Source: Curtobacterium sp. MCLR17_036 (GTDB taxonomy: Bacteria > Actinomycetota > Actinomycetes > Actinomycetales > Microbacteriaceae). From it: a stretch of DNA of 64,000 nt. Shown here one piece after another: positions 32,406 to 41,004 of the stretch. Both the position numbers and the translations under genes were made by a program. The notes under the pieces are model-generated. The model had not been told where the DNA came from. It saw only the letters and a program-made list of their open reading frames with translations, and made no database searches. The first letter of the stretch is position 1, and every line of letters begins with the position of its first letter. The stretch lies in the NCBI RefSeq assembly GCF_003234445.2, contig NZ_CP126269.1, forward strand, positions 744,001 to 808,000. Reading direction: 5' to 3'.

Positions 32406-34906
32406 GGCGCTCGGCCGCTCGCGCGGTCGCGTTCCTGGTCGTCGTCGCCACGTTCCTGCTCGGCGGTGCACTGCCCGCGTCCGCCGTGCCGGTGCACCGG
32501 GCGGCGGCCGTGACGCCGGAGTCCGGGACGACATGGTTCGGTCCCGACCTCGACTGGGGCGACGACGCCCCCGACGGGTACGAGGGCCGTCTCGGCGCCA
32601 CCCCGTCGATGTACGGCGTCGAGATCGCCTACCCGCTCGACCGCTCGGCGCGACGCGAGTTCCAGCGGGCGACCCGCGCCGCGGCGACGCAGGGCGCGGT
32701 GCTCGTGGTGAGCCTGCTGCCCGGGTCGTCGCTCGGCTCGCTCGACGCCGCCGACGCCCGTGCGGCGAACGCCCTGTTCCAGGACGCCCACGACCAGTAC
32801 GGCACGCAGGTGCTCGTCCGCCTGGCGCCGCAGATGAACGGCACGTGGGTGCGGTGGGGCCAGCAGCCCACGGACTTCGTGTCCGCGTTCCGGTCGCTCG
32901 CCGCGGCCGTGCACGGCGGCGACTCCGACGCCCGCATGGTGTGGTCGCCCTCCTACGGCGCCGGGTACCCGTTCGGCGAGTCCGCCGGGCGCCTGCGCGA
33001 CCTGTCCACCGCGGACGTCACGAAGCTCGACACGGACGGCGACGGTCGCCTCACCGCGGCCGACGACCCGTACGAGCCCTACTGGCCCGGCGCCGAGGCG
33101 GTCGACTGGGTCGGGCTGTCGATGTACTCCTTCGGCAAGGGCAAGTCGACCGAGGCGGCCGGCCGCGACGTGCCGCTCACCCGCAACGACGTGCCGGACG
33201 CCGGCGAGGTCGCCGCACGCTTCGACGAGACGTGGGGGTACGAGGACCCGCAGCCCGAGTCGTTCTACGACCGCTTCGCCGTCGCCGGCGACCGACCGAT
33301 GCTGCTCGACACCGGTGCGCTGTACGTGCACTCGCTGCCCGGCGCCGCCGAGCTCGCGGTGAAGCAGGGCTGGTGGCGGCAGGTGATCGCGGCCGTGCGC
33401 GACCGCCCGCTCGTGCGCGGCGTGACCTTCGTCGAGACGAACCGGCGCGAGCCCGAGGCCGGCAACCGCGTGGCCGACTGGCGGGACACCGCGGCGCGCG
33501 GCATCGCCGGGTCGTTCCGGACCGACCTCGAGCGGTCCGACCACTTCGCGTTCGGCCCGGTCACCGAGCGGGTCACCACCCGCGAGGGCAACGCCGCCAC
33601 GAGCCAGCAGTACGAGACCGGCGGCGACCAGATGGCGTGGATCGTCTGGCTCGCGGTCGGGCTGGCGGTCGTGTTCCTGCTGAGCGGCCTCGTCGGCCGG
33701 TTGCTGCCGAGCTGGCGCTACCCCGACGACGGCAAGCCGGGGCGCGACCTGCGACTCGACCTGTTCCGCGGCTTCATCATCCTCGCGGTGGTGATCACGC
33801 ACATCGAGATCGGCGGCCCGTACTCGTACCTCACGCTGCACGCGGTCGGCGCGATCACCGGCGCCGAGATGTTCGTGTTCCTGTCCGGCATGGTGCTCGG
33901 CATGACCTACCCGTTCGCCATCAAGAAGGCGGGCGAGTGGGCCGCGGCGGTCGGGGCGTGGAAGCGCGCCCGCAAGCAGTACCTCGTCACGCTCGCGGTC
34001 ATCGCCGTCGTCTTCGTGCTGTCCTTCGTGCCGTTCCTGAACACGGACGCGATCACGACGTTCACCGACCGCGGCACCGGGACCGGCGGCGTCGACGCCG
34101 AGGGACGGGTCTACGACCTGTACCCGAACGCGATGCAGCTGCTCGGCTACCCGCCGCCCTGGTACGCGATCCGGCAGTTCCTGCTGCTCGAGATGGGACC
34201 GTGGCCGTTCAACATCATGGGCCTGTTCGTGGTGCTCAGCCTGTTCATCCCGGTGTTCCTCTGGGTGATCCGGCGCGGGTTCTGGTGGGCGCTGCTCGTC
34301 GTGAGCTGGGCGCTCTACGTGTTCCAGGCCCTGCACCCGGACTTCCGGCCGCTGGACTCGCAGTTCAACGCGGTGTTCCCCCTGCTCACCTGGCAGGTCG
34401 TCTTCACGCACGGACTCGTGCTCGGGTACTACCGGCGGCAGGTCGTCGGCGCGTTGACGGGACGGATCGGCAAGGTGCTGGTCGGCGTCGCCGTCGCCCT
34501 GTACGCCGCCTTCCTGGTCTACGTGTGGGCCGGCGACCACTTCGGGTTCGTCCCGACCCCGTTCCCGGCGTCGATGTACGAGAGCCTCTACAACACCGCA
34601 TACCAGCGGGTCGACCTGCAGTGGGGACGCCTGGTCGACATCGCGTTCTTCGCGATCGTGTCGTACGCGATCCTCACGGTGTTCTGGAAGCCGGTCAACG
34701 CGGTCATCGGCTGGCTGTGGATCCCGCTCGGGCAGGCGTCGCTCTACGTCTTCGTCTGGCAGGTGTTCTTCGCACTCGCGGTGGCGTCGATCCCCGGGGT
34801 GCCGTGGGGCGACTTCTGGATCGGCTTCGTCGTGCACTCGGCGCTCATCCTGCTCGCCTGGTACATGGTGCGGAAGCGGTTCCTGTTCTCGGTCATCCCG
34901 CGCTGA
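32402..34906 (+). CDS. GH26-like domain fused to OpgC-type membrane acyltransferase
   Basis: This 834-residue two-part protein has a signal sequence (residues 1-28) followed by an extracytoplasmic GH26 mannanase-like domain to about 380. A linker helix is at 411-432, and an OpgC-type domain of about ten helices runs from about 448 (RDLRLDLFRGFIILAVVITH) to the end. In the GH26 region, APQMNGTW stands where active enzymes have HEMNG, giving Gln144 for the acid/base Glu. RPMLLDTG puts Asp303 where the nucleophile Glu is expected. An EF-hand-like loop DTDGDGRLTAAD (210-221) is inserted. The domain may therefore bind glycan rather than cut it, while OpgC adds an acyl group such as succinyl. GTG at 32402 is chosen for the GTGA overlap; a GTG nine bases earlier is possible. 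Confidence 0.82.
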   Translation: MRRSAARAVAFLVVVATFLLGGALPASAVPVHRAAAVTPESGTTWFGPDLDWGDDAPDGYEGRLGATPSMYGVEIAYPLDRSARREFQRATRAAATQGAVLVVSLLPGSSLGSLDAADARAANALFQDAHDQYGTQVLVRLAPQMNGTWVRWGQQPTDFVSAFRSLAAAVHGGDSDARMVWSPSYGAGYPFGESAGRLRDLSTADVTKLDTDGDGRLTAADDPYEPYWPGAEAVDWVGLSMYSFGKGKSTEAAGRDVPLTRNDVPDAGEVAARFDETWGYEDPQPESFYDRFAVAGDRPMLLDTGALYVHSLPGAAELAVKQGWWRQVIAAVRDRPLVRGVTFVETNRREPEAGNRVADWRDTAARGIAGSFRTDLERSDHFAFGPVTERVTTREGNAATSQQYETGGDQMAWIVWLAVGLAVVFLLSGLVGRLLPSWRYPDDGKPGRDLRLDLFRGFIILAVVITHIEIGGPYSYLTLHAVGAITGAEMFVFLSGMVLGMTYPFAIKKAGEWAAAVGAWKRARKQYLVTLAVIAVVFVLSFVPFLNTDAITTFTDRGTGTGGVDAEGRVYDLYPNAMQLLGYPPPWYAIRQFLLLEMGPWPFNIMGLFVVLSLFIPVFLWVIRRGFWWALLVVSWALYVFQALHPDFRPLDSQFNAVFPLLTWQVVFTHGLVLGYYRRQVVGALTGRIGKVLVGVAVALYAAFLVYVWAGDHFGFVPTPFPASMYESLYNTAYQRVDLQWGRLVDIAFFAIVSYAILTVFWKPVNAVIGWLWIPLGQASLYVFVWQVFFALAVASIPGVPWGDFWIGFVVHSALILLAWYMVRKRFLFSVIPR

Positions 34907-34953
34907 GCGCGACCCGCGACCCGCGGACCGGGCCGGTGTCGCGCCTCCAGTCC

Positions 34954-35004
34954 GTGCAGCACGACGGCCCGTGCAGCACGGCGGCCCGTGCAGCACGACG
35001 GCCC
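34954..35004. repeat. 17-bp tandem repeat, three units
   Basis: GTGCAGCACGACGGCCC occurs three times in a row, the middle copy with one change. It lies between the glycan operon and palindrome P1 copy 2. Confidence 0.85.
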
Positions 35005-35012
35005 GTCGGCCG

Positions 35013-35071
35013 GTGAGGTTGCACTCGGGCCCGGATCGCGGCCGGCGAAGCGGGCCGGAGTGCGACCTCAC
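35013..35071. repeat. dispersed imperfect palindrome, family P1, copy 2
   Basis: GTGAGGTTGCACTCGGGCCC and CGGGCCGGAGTGCGACCTC are complementary with two mismatches around a GC-rich loop. The right arm is identical to that of copy 1 at 4295-4351, although the loops differ. It sits between convergent genes. Confidence 0.75.
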
Positions 35072-35117
35072 CACCGGACGGCGGCGGCACCGTCGGCGCC
35101 GCTGGCGCCGCCGGCGG

Positions 35118-36677
35118 TCACCAGTCGCGGGCGGCGAGCTCCCGGCGCAGCACCTTGCCGCTCGGCCCGAGGGGCAGGCCGTCGACGACGTGGTACACCC
35201 GCGGGTACTTGAAGGCAGCGACCCGGTCCTGCACGAACGCGTCGATCGCGTCGGTGCCGACGGCGCCGTCGCGCAGCACGACCGCCGCGTGCACCTCTTG
35301 TCCGTGCACCGGGTGGTCGACGCCGAACACCGCCGCCGAGGCGACGTCCTCGTGCCGGTGCAGCACCGACTCGAGCTCGGACGGGTACACGTTGTAGCCG
35401 TTCCGCAGGATGAGGTCCTTCTTGCGGTCGACGATCGTCACGTAGCCGTCCTCGGACAGCAGGCCGACGTCCCCGGTGCGCAGGAACCCGTCGGCCATCG
35501 CCTCGGCGGTCGCCTCCGGGTCGTCGAGGTACCCGGCGAACAGGTTGTGCCCCCGCACGACGATCTCGCCGACCTCGCCGACGGGCAGCGCTTCGATGCG
35601 GCCCTCGACCTCGGCGTCCGCGATGACGACGTCGACGCCCCAGATCGCCGGTCCGACGCTGCCGGCCCGGCTCGGCACCCCGCGCGGGTTCACCGAGATG
35701 ACGGGCGAGGTCTCGGTCATGCCGTAGCCCTCCTGGATGGGCGAGCGGAACGTCGTCTCGAAGCGTTCCAACACCGCGGACGGCAGCGCGGCCCCGCCGG
35801 AGACCGCCCAGCGGAACGGCGGCCGCTCGGCCGAGGTCCGCGACGCCTCGAGCAGCGCGATGAACATCGTCGGCACCCCGAGGAACGCGGTGACCCGCTG
35901 CTCGACGCACAGTGCCAGCGCGGTGGCGGCGTCGAACCGGGGGAGCAGCACGATCGTGGCACCGCGGCGCAGCGTCGTGTTCATCACGACGGTCTGCCCG
36001 AAGGTGTGGAACAGCGGCAGGCCGCCGAAGACGACGTCGTCCTCGCGCAGGTCGAATAGGTCGATGATGCACACGTTCGCCTGCTCGACGAGCGCGAAGT
36101 GCGTGCCGACCGCGCCCTTCGGCGCTCCGGTCGTGCCGCTCGTGAACAGCACGGTGGCCGGGTCGAGCGGGTTCGACCCGACGACGGCGTCGAGCGGGGT
36201 CCCCTCGGTGGCGAGGTCGTCGAGCGACACCGCGGGCACCGGCACCCCGTCCGGCACCGGGCCGACCCCGACGACGGTCGTCCCGGTGTCGACGGCGGCG
36301 GGCCCCGCCTCGGCCAGCGCCGTGCCGGAGGCGATGAGCACCCCGGCCCCGGAGCGCGAGAGCACGTGCGTGATCTCCTCGCGCTTGAACAGCAGGTGGA
36401 TCGGCACGACCACGGCACCGAGGGACAGCACCGCGAAGTACGCGACGATGAACTGCGGGACGTTCGGCAGCATCACCGCGACCCGGTCACCCCGCTCGAC
36501 CCCGCGGGCACGCAGCCCGCCGGCGGCCGCGCGCACCTGCTCCCAGAGCTCGCCGTAGCTCGTCTCGTGCAGCCCGTCGGGCAGCGCGGTGAGGACGGCG
36601 GTCTTGTTGCGGTGACGCCGTGCCCCCTCGACCACGATCGTCGCGACGTTGAGGGTCCCCAGTCCGAGTCCGTCCAT
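35118..36677 (-). CDS. AMP-dependent acyl-CoA synthetase/ligase
   Basis: This 519-residue adenylate-forming enzyme activates a carboxylic acid to its CoA thioester. The ATP/AMP loop reads LFTSGTTGAPKG, followed by GYGMTETSP and LRTGDVG with the hinge region RKKDLILRNGYNVYPSELE. The C-terminal catalytic lysine is in GPSGKVLRREL. Length and motifs fit medium- or long-chain fatty acyl-CoA or 4-coumarate-like ligases. It is transcribed alone; no beta-oxidation gene is adjacent. Confidence 0.92.
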   Translation of the reverse strand: MDGLGLGTLNVATIVVEGARRHRNKTAVLTALPDGLHETSYGELWEQVRAAAGGLRARGVERGDRVAVMLPNVPQFIVAYFAVLSLGAVVVPIHLLFKREEITHVLSRSGAGVLIASGTALAEAGPAAVDTGTTVVGVGPVPDGVPVPAVSLDDLATEGTPLDAVVGSNPLDPATVLFTSGTTGAPKGAVGTHFALVEQANVCIIDLFDLREDDVVFGGLPLFHTFGQTVVMNTTLRRGATIVLLPRFDAATALALCVEQRVTAFLGVPTMFIALLEASRTSAERPPFRWAVSGGAALPSAVLERFETTFRSPIQEGYGMTETSPVISVNPRGVPSRAGSVGPAIWGVDVVIADAEVEGRIEALPVGEVGEIVVRGHNLFAGYLDDPEATAEAMADGFLRTGDVGLLSEDGYVTIVDRKKDLILRNGYNVYPSELESVLHRHEDVASAAVFGVDHPVHGQEVHAAVVLRDGAVGTDAIDAFVQDRVAAFKYPRVYHVVDGLPLGPSGKVLRRELAARDW

Positions 36678-36811
36678 GGCGCAGACGCTACCCACGCGCG
36701 TGTCCGAGCGCCCACCTCGCTGGGTGCGGTGCGGCTTCCGACGCGGCCGGGACGACGGACAAGAGGCGCGGTGCCAGCCGGCACCCCTCCCTCGTAGGCT
36801 CGGTCGGCGCG

Positions 36812-36846
36812 CCCCGCGCAACGCTTCGCGTTGCCGCTGAGCGGGG
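36812..36846 (-). terminator. nested hairpin downstream of secreted-protein gene
   Basis: GCAACGC-TTC-GCGTTGC forms an inner 7-bp stem, flanked by CCCCGC and GCGGGG that can extend it. It lies 3' of the minus-strand gene ending at 36872. A degenerate P2-like segment (AGGCGCGGTGCC with GGCACC) is about 30 bases further on. Confidence 0.55.
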
Positions 36847-36871
36847 TGCGTCCGTCCGCAGACCGGTCGCG

Positions 36872-37765
36872 TCAGCGGACCGCGACCACCAGCGGGGTCG
36901 GGCCCACCGGGTCCGGCGGGACCGGCAGCGAGCCGCGGATCTGGTTCTGGGCCTGGCAGTCGCTCGTGCAGTTCGTGGCGCCCTGCGAGAGCTCGACGGC
37001 GTCCTCACCGAGCACACCCCCAAGGCGACCGCCGGGCTGGACGGTCCACGTGGTCGTCGTCGCGGTCTGCGAGGTCTTCGTGGCGACCTGCGGGCTGTCC
37101 TTGCCGAGGAGCATCTGGTGCGCGCCGCTGCCCGACGCCACGGCGGCGACACCGTCACCGAAGTTGATCTTGCCGCTGTACGGGTTCGTAAAGTAGAACA
37201 GCCCTGCCCCGAGGGTGTGGGTGAAGGTCACCGGCGCGGCGAACTCGGTCTCCATCTGGAAGACGCCGCCCTGGGCGCCGTCCTTCGCCTGGATCTTGTA
37301 CTTGCCCGCACCGGTGCCGAAGATCGCGACCAGGGTGTCGTCGCGGACCTCGAGCGACGACAGCTTCGTGCCGGCGAGCTGCGCGGGCGTGAGCGACGGC
37401 ACCTTCGACGCGAAGACGACGGTCGGCTTCGTGACCATGCGCTGCGTGTCCGCGGCGCCGGTGAGCGTGTAGTCGTACACGCCGAGGTCGGCGATGCGGA
37501 TGTCGAAGCCGTTGTGCTTGCCGCGGACCGCGATGGTGCCGGACACGGCCAGGTCCTTCACCTTGTAGTCCTTGCCCTGGGTGGGGTTCGTCGTGGTGCC
37601 GTTGACGGTCACCGCGTAGTCGCCACCGGTGGAGGTCTTGCCGGACGCGTTCGCGGGGGAGACCCCGACGAGGGCGGCGGCGGCGACGGTGCCGAGCGTC
37701 ATCACGGCGGCGATGCCGGCGACGCGGCGGCGCGAGCGCCGGGTGGTGGTGGGTGCCGTGTGCAT
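36872..37765 (-). CDS. secreted protein of unknown function
   Basis: This 297-residue exported protein has a long basic N-region (TTTRRSRRR), a hydrophobic core, and likely cleavage after ANA near residue 40. The mature part is beta-rich with many Thr/Gly residues and two cysteines (CTSDC) close to a Pro-rich C terminus that ends in a hydrophobic LVVAVR. No known domain or sorting motif was recognised. AGGAGG precedes the ATG. It follows the NarL-type two-component genes on the same strand, and a GGTACTAGTACC palindrome lies upstream, so it may be their target. Confidence 0.75.
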   Translation of the reverse strand: MHTAPTTTRRSRRRVAGIAAVMTLGTVAAAALVGVSPANASGKTSTGGDYAVTVNGTTTNPTQGKDYKVKDLAVSGTIAVRGKHNGFDIRIADLGVYDYTLTGAADTQRMVTKPTVVFASKVPSLTPAQLAGTKLSSLEVRDDTLVAIFGTGAGKYKIQAKDGAQGGVFQMETEFAAPVTFTHTLGAGLFYFTNPYSGKINFGDGVAAVASGSGAHQMLLGKDSPQVATKTSQTATTTTWTVQPGGRLGGVLGEDAVELSQGATNCTSDCQAQNQIRGSLPVPPDPVGPTPLVVAVR

Positions 37766-37848
37766 GGGTGCCTCCTGGGGCGAAGGGGCCTGGATGGCCC
37801 GTACACGTCGATCGTCGCCCGAGCCGCGCGCGCCCACCATCGGACCTT

Positions 37849-37860
37849 GGTACTAGTACC
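37849..37860. promoter_or_regulatory. candidate response-regulator site upstream of secreted gene
   Basis: GGTACTAGTACC is a perfect 12-bp palindrome about 85 bases upstream of the secreted-protein ATG and next to the regulator's stop. NarL/LuxR-type regulators often bind short AT-centred palindromes like this one. Confidence 0.45.
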
Positions 37861-37863
37861 TCG

Positions 37864-38478
37864 TCACCAGCCGTGGTCGCGTGCCCACAGGGCGGCGCTC
37901 GTGCGGTCGGCGACGCCGATCCGTCGGAACAGCGAGCCGACGTGCACCTTCACCGTCCGCTCCGCGATGCCGAGCTCGGTGGCGATCTGCCGGTTCGACA
38001 GCCCGCGGGCGATGCGGACCAGCACGTCACGCTCCCGCGGCGGCAGGTCGGGGCCGCGGTCGGTCGCGGCGGCACCGGGGAGCAGCGCTCGGGCGACCCG
38101 CGGGTCGATGGGGGTCTCGTCGCGGGCAGCCGCCCGGACCGCGGCGACGACGTCGTCCGGCGCGGCGTCCTTCAGCAGGTACCCGGTGGCTCCCGCGGCC
38201 AGGGCGGCGCGGACCCGGTGGTCGTCGGAGAACGTCGTCAGGACGAGCACCCGGACCGCGGGCATCGCCGCCCGCAGCCGGGCGGTGGCGTCGACGCCCC
38301 CGGCGCCCGGCATCGACAGGTCCATGACGACGACGTCCGGGCGCAGGTCCGCCGCACGGTCGACGGCCTCCTCGCCGGTCGCGGCCTCGCCGACCACCTC
38401 GCAGTCGTCCGTGGTCGCGAGCACCGCACGGAGGCCACCGCGCACGAGCGCGTGGTCGTCGACCAGCAGCACCCTCAC
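37864..38478 (-). CDS. NarL/LuxR-type response regulator
   Basis: This 204-residue regulator has a receiver domain with the acidic pair VDDH near residue 7, phosphoacceptor Asp53 in VVMDLSMPG, and a conserved LLKDA lysine. The C-terminal LuxR HTH contains LSNRQIATELGIAERTVKVHV. The GTG start overlaps the stop of the histidine kinase gene (GTGA), so both are made together. The probable target is the neighbouring secreted-protein gene, but wider control cannot be excluded. Confidence 0.92.
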   Translation of the reverse strand: MRVLLVDDHALVRGGLRAVLATTDDCEVVGEAATGEEAVDRAADLRPDVVVMDLSMPGAGGVDATARLRAAMPAVRVLVLTTFSDDHRVRAALAAGATGYLLKDAAPDDVVAAVRAAARDETPIDPRVARALLPGAAATDRGPDLPPRERDVLVRIARGLSNRQIATELGIAERTVKVHVGSLFRRIGVADRTSAALWARDHGW

Positions 38479-39845
38479 CGCAGGGTCTCCACGTCGGTGG
38501 GGACCGTGAGCTCCCAGGTGGTCCCGCGCCCCGGGGCGGTCCGGAGCAGCAGCGAGCCGCCGGTGTCCTCGGCGACCTCGCGCAGCAGCGTCGTGCCGAG
38601 GTGACCGGCACGGGTCGGTCCGGCGACGACCGCGGGGTCGAAGCCGGAGCCGTCGTCGGCCACCGTCACCGCCAGGTGGTCCCCGTCGCGGGCCACCTGG
38701 ACGTCGACCGTGGTGGCGTCGGCGTGCTTCACGGTGTTCCAGACGGCCTCGCGCACGAACCGCACGACCGCCAGCAGTGCGGCGGGCGAGGCCTCGACGG
38801 CGTCCGGCACGTGCACCGTCGTCGTCACGCCGGCCGCGCGGGCGCGGGCGCAGGCGTCGTCGAGCGCGGCGCCGAGGCCGTCGCGGTCCGGGGCCGCCGG
38901 TCGGATCGCCGCCATCGAGGTCCGGAGCGACGACACCGCCCGGCGCAGCGTCGTCGCGGCGTCTCGGGTCTCCGGGGCGGCGCCGAGCGACAGGGCCAGC
39001 CCGGCGACGTCCTGCACCGGACCGTCGTGCAGCTCGCCGGCCATCCGGCGCCGCTCGGCGGCCTCGGCGTCGAGCGCACGGCCGAGCAGGCGTTCCCGGA
39101 GCCGCTGGCCGGACCGGATGCGCACCAGCAGCCAGAGCAGGAGCGGCACGAGCAGGCCGAGCACGACCGCGACCGTGCCGAACGCCAGCACCGCGAACGC
39201 GTGGCGCAGGTCGGCGGCGCGCTCGAGGACCTCGTCGTACGGCAGGTACGCCTCGAACAGCAGGGCCTCGCCGGAGGGGGTGTGCACCGCCTGGTACGCC
39301 TCGAGCAGGGGGCCGCTCCCGCGCTCGAACCGGTTCTCCGGCTCGTCGAGGTCGGACACCTCGGCGTCCGAGCGGTCGGTGCGGAGTGCCTCGAGGTCCT
39401 CGTCGGAGAGCGGGAACCGGTCGCCCACGAGCCGCGGCTCGTCCGACCAGATCACGGTGCCGTCGGCGCGCCAGAGCTTCATCCGCACCGCCGAACCGGC
39501 GCGCAGCTCGCCCGCGACGGCGTCGCCGAGCCGGGCACGGGCCGCAGCGCGTTCAGCGACGGTGGCGTCCGGGTCGGCGATCGCGTCGACGAGTGCGGGT
39601 TCGACGACGACCCGGGCGAGCGCGGCGGTGTCGGCCGTCGCGTCGCGCACGGCGAAGGCCTCCGCCGTGCGCTGGGAGACGAGCGCGCCGGCGGTGGCGA
39701 CCGCCGCGCCGCCGACGAGGGCGGCGAGCACCACCCCGACGAGCACGCGGCGCCACGGGGTGCGGCCGGCCCGGCGGCGGGGGTCGGCGACCACGAGCAC
39801 GACGGGGGCGACGGCCCCCGCGTCCGACGACCGTTGTCCACGCAC
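38475..39845 (-). CDS. sensor histidine kinase (HisKA_3 type)
   Basis: This 456-residue membrane sensor has transmembrane helices at about 33-56 and 216-241, which frame a roughly 160-residue extracytoplasmic sensor. The phosphoacceptor is His273 in ELHDGPVQD. The ATPase domain shows FVREAVWNTVKHA, ADDGSGFD and a GHLG motif. The ligand is unknown; the extracytoplasmic domain is acidic and Arg-rich. The start is a GTG with no strong ribosome-binding site, so the exact N terminus is uncertain. Confidence 0.9.
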   Translation of the reverse strand: MRGQRSSDAGAVAPVVLVVADPRRRAGRTPWRRVLVGVVLAALVGGAAVATAGALVSQRTAEAFAVRDATADTAALARVVVEPALVDAIADPDATVAERAAARARLGDAVAGELRAGSAVRMKLWRADGTVIWSDEPRLVGDRFPLSDEDLEALRTDRSDAEVSDLDEPENRFERGSGPLLEAYQAVHTPSGEALLFEAYLPYDEVLERAADLRHAFAVLAFGTVAVVLGLLVPLLLWLLVRIRSGQRLRERLLGRALDAEAAERRRMAGELHDGPVQDVAGLALSLGAAPETRDAATTLRRAVSSLRTSMAAIRPAAPDRDGLGAALDDACARARAAGVTTTVHVPDAVEASPAALLAVVRFVREAVWNTVKHADATTVDVQVARDGDHLAVTVADDGSGFDPAVVAGPTRAGHLGTTLLREVAEDTGGSLLLRTAPGRGTTWELTVPTDVETLR

Positions 39846-39897
39846 CAGGCAACCGTAACCGCCGGGGCCGCGCCGCGCCTCCTGTCCGGCCCCTGCC

Positions 39898-41004
39898 TCA
39901 GCCGGGTGCGACGACCGACGTGCCGAGCGCGTGGCGGACCGAGCCCCACGACGCGAGGCGCTCGCGCACCTCGTCGTCCCGCTCGGCGGCGAGGGCGTCG
40001 GCGTGCGCCTGCTCGAGCACCTCGTCGATGACGACGCGGCGCCCGCTCCGCGCCGACGCGATCGCGGCGTCGACCATGGTGAGGCTCATGACGTTGCCGT
40101 GGACCTCGCCGTCCGGCGCGGTGCCGGAGCGGACCGCCCGGACGAAGGACGTGAGCGCCCCCGCGATCTCGTGCCCGACGCTCGGCGCCGACCCGGGGGT
40201 GCCGGGCACGCCGTCGAGGTCGCTGGAGGGGTCGTGGTCGCCGTCCCACAGCGCGGTGCCGGCCGCGCCGGAGGCCCGCCAGTCGCCGTTCCACGACGTC
40301 TCGGCGCCCGGGGCGCACCACGAGCCGTCGTAGACGTAGCGGACGTCGTCCTCGAAGGTGAAGACGGCGGCTGCGGCCGCGTCGCCCCGGTACCAGGACC
40401 ACGACGGGTTCCACGACTCGCAGTACACCGACACCGGGTCGCGTTCGAGCACGTACCGGGCGGAGTCGAAGGCGTGGATCGCCATGTCGAGCAGCAGGAC
40501 GTCGTCCATCTCCTCGCGGAAGCCCCCGAAGTGCGGGGCCTTCGCGAAGCGGGTGCTCAGCCCGCCGACGCCGCCGAGGCCGCGGACGTGTTGGCGGAAG
40601 GCGACGAGCTGGTCGTTGTGGCGGCGCGACTGCGACACCATGAACAGCTTGCCGGTGACCTCGGCGGCGGCCGCGAGCGACAGCGCCTCGGCGACGGTCT
40701 GCGCCGCGGGCTTCTCGCCGAGCACCGGCAGACCGGCGCGCAATGCCTGCATGGTCACGGGGTGGTGCGCGACCGGGACCGTGATGTCGAGGACGGCCTC
40801 GGCGCCGGTCTCGGCGGCCAGTGCGGTCAGGTCCGTCCCGACCGGCAGGGTCGGGTCGCCGGCGTGCGCGGCCCCGGCGCGGGCCGCGTCGAGGTCGAGG
40901 TCGACGACGCCGACGAGCTCGACCTCCGGGTCGGCGGCGACGGTGGCGAGCCAGGCGCGGCCCATCCCGCCGGCACCGACCTGGACGACGCGGAGCGCGC
41001 TCAC
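39898..41004 (-). CDS. Gfo/Idh/MocA oxidoreductase, ThuB-like
   Basis: This 368-residue NAD(P)-dependent sugar dehydrogenase has a GAGGMGRAW Rossmann motif at residues 10-18, the family EKP motif with Lys98-Pro99, and a later LLDMAIH segment. In rhizobia, ThuB of this family works with ThuA to oxidise trehalose or related disaccharides to 3-keto derivatives. Here the GTG overlaps the stop of a ThuA-family gene and the operon encodes a sugar importer, so a ThuB role is likely. The exact disaccharide is inference. Confidence 0.85.
   Translation of the reverse strand: MSALRVVQVGAGGMGRAWLATVAADPEVELVGVVDLDLDAARAGAAHAGDPTLPVGTDLTALAAETGAEAVLDITVPVAHHPVTMQALRAGLPVLGEKPAAQTVAEALSLAAAAEVTGKLFMVSQSRRHNDQLVAFRQHVRGLGGVGGLSTRFAKAPHFGGFREEMDDVLLLDMAIHAFDSARYVLERDPVSVYCESWNPSWSWYRGDAAAAAVFTFEDDVRYVYDGSWCAPGAETSWNGDWRASGAAGTALWDGDHDPSSDLDGVPGTPGSAPSVGHEIAGALTSFVRAVRSGTAPDGEVHGNVMSLTMVDAAIASARSGRRVVIDEVLEQAHADALAAERDDEVRERLASWGSVRHALGTSVVAPG

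Noticed and set aside
35118..39845. A single long operon from the two-component genes through the acyl-CoA synthetase
   Set aside because: A 98-bp gap with a palindrome separates the regulator from the secreted gene, and a nested hairpin plus a 194-bp gap separates the latter from the synthetase, so independent units are more likely.
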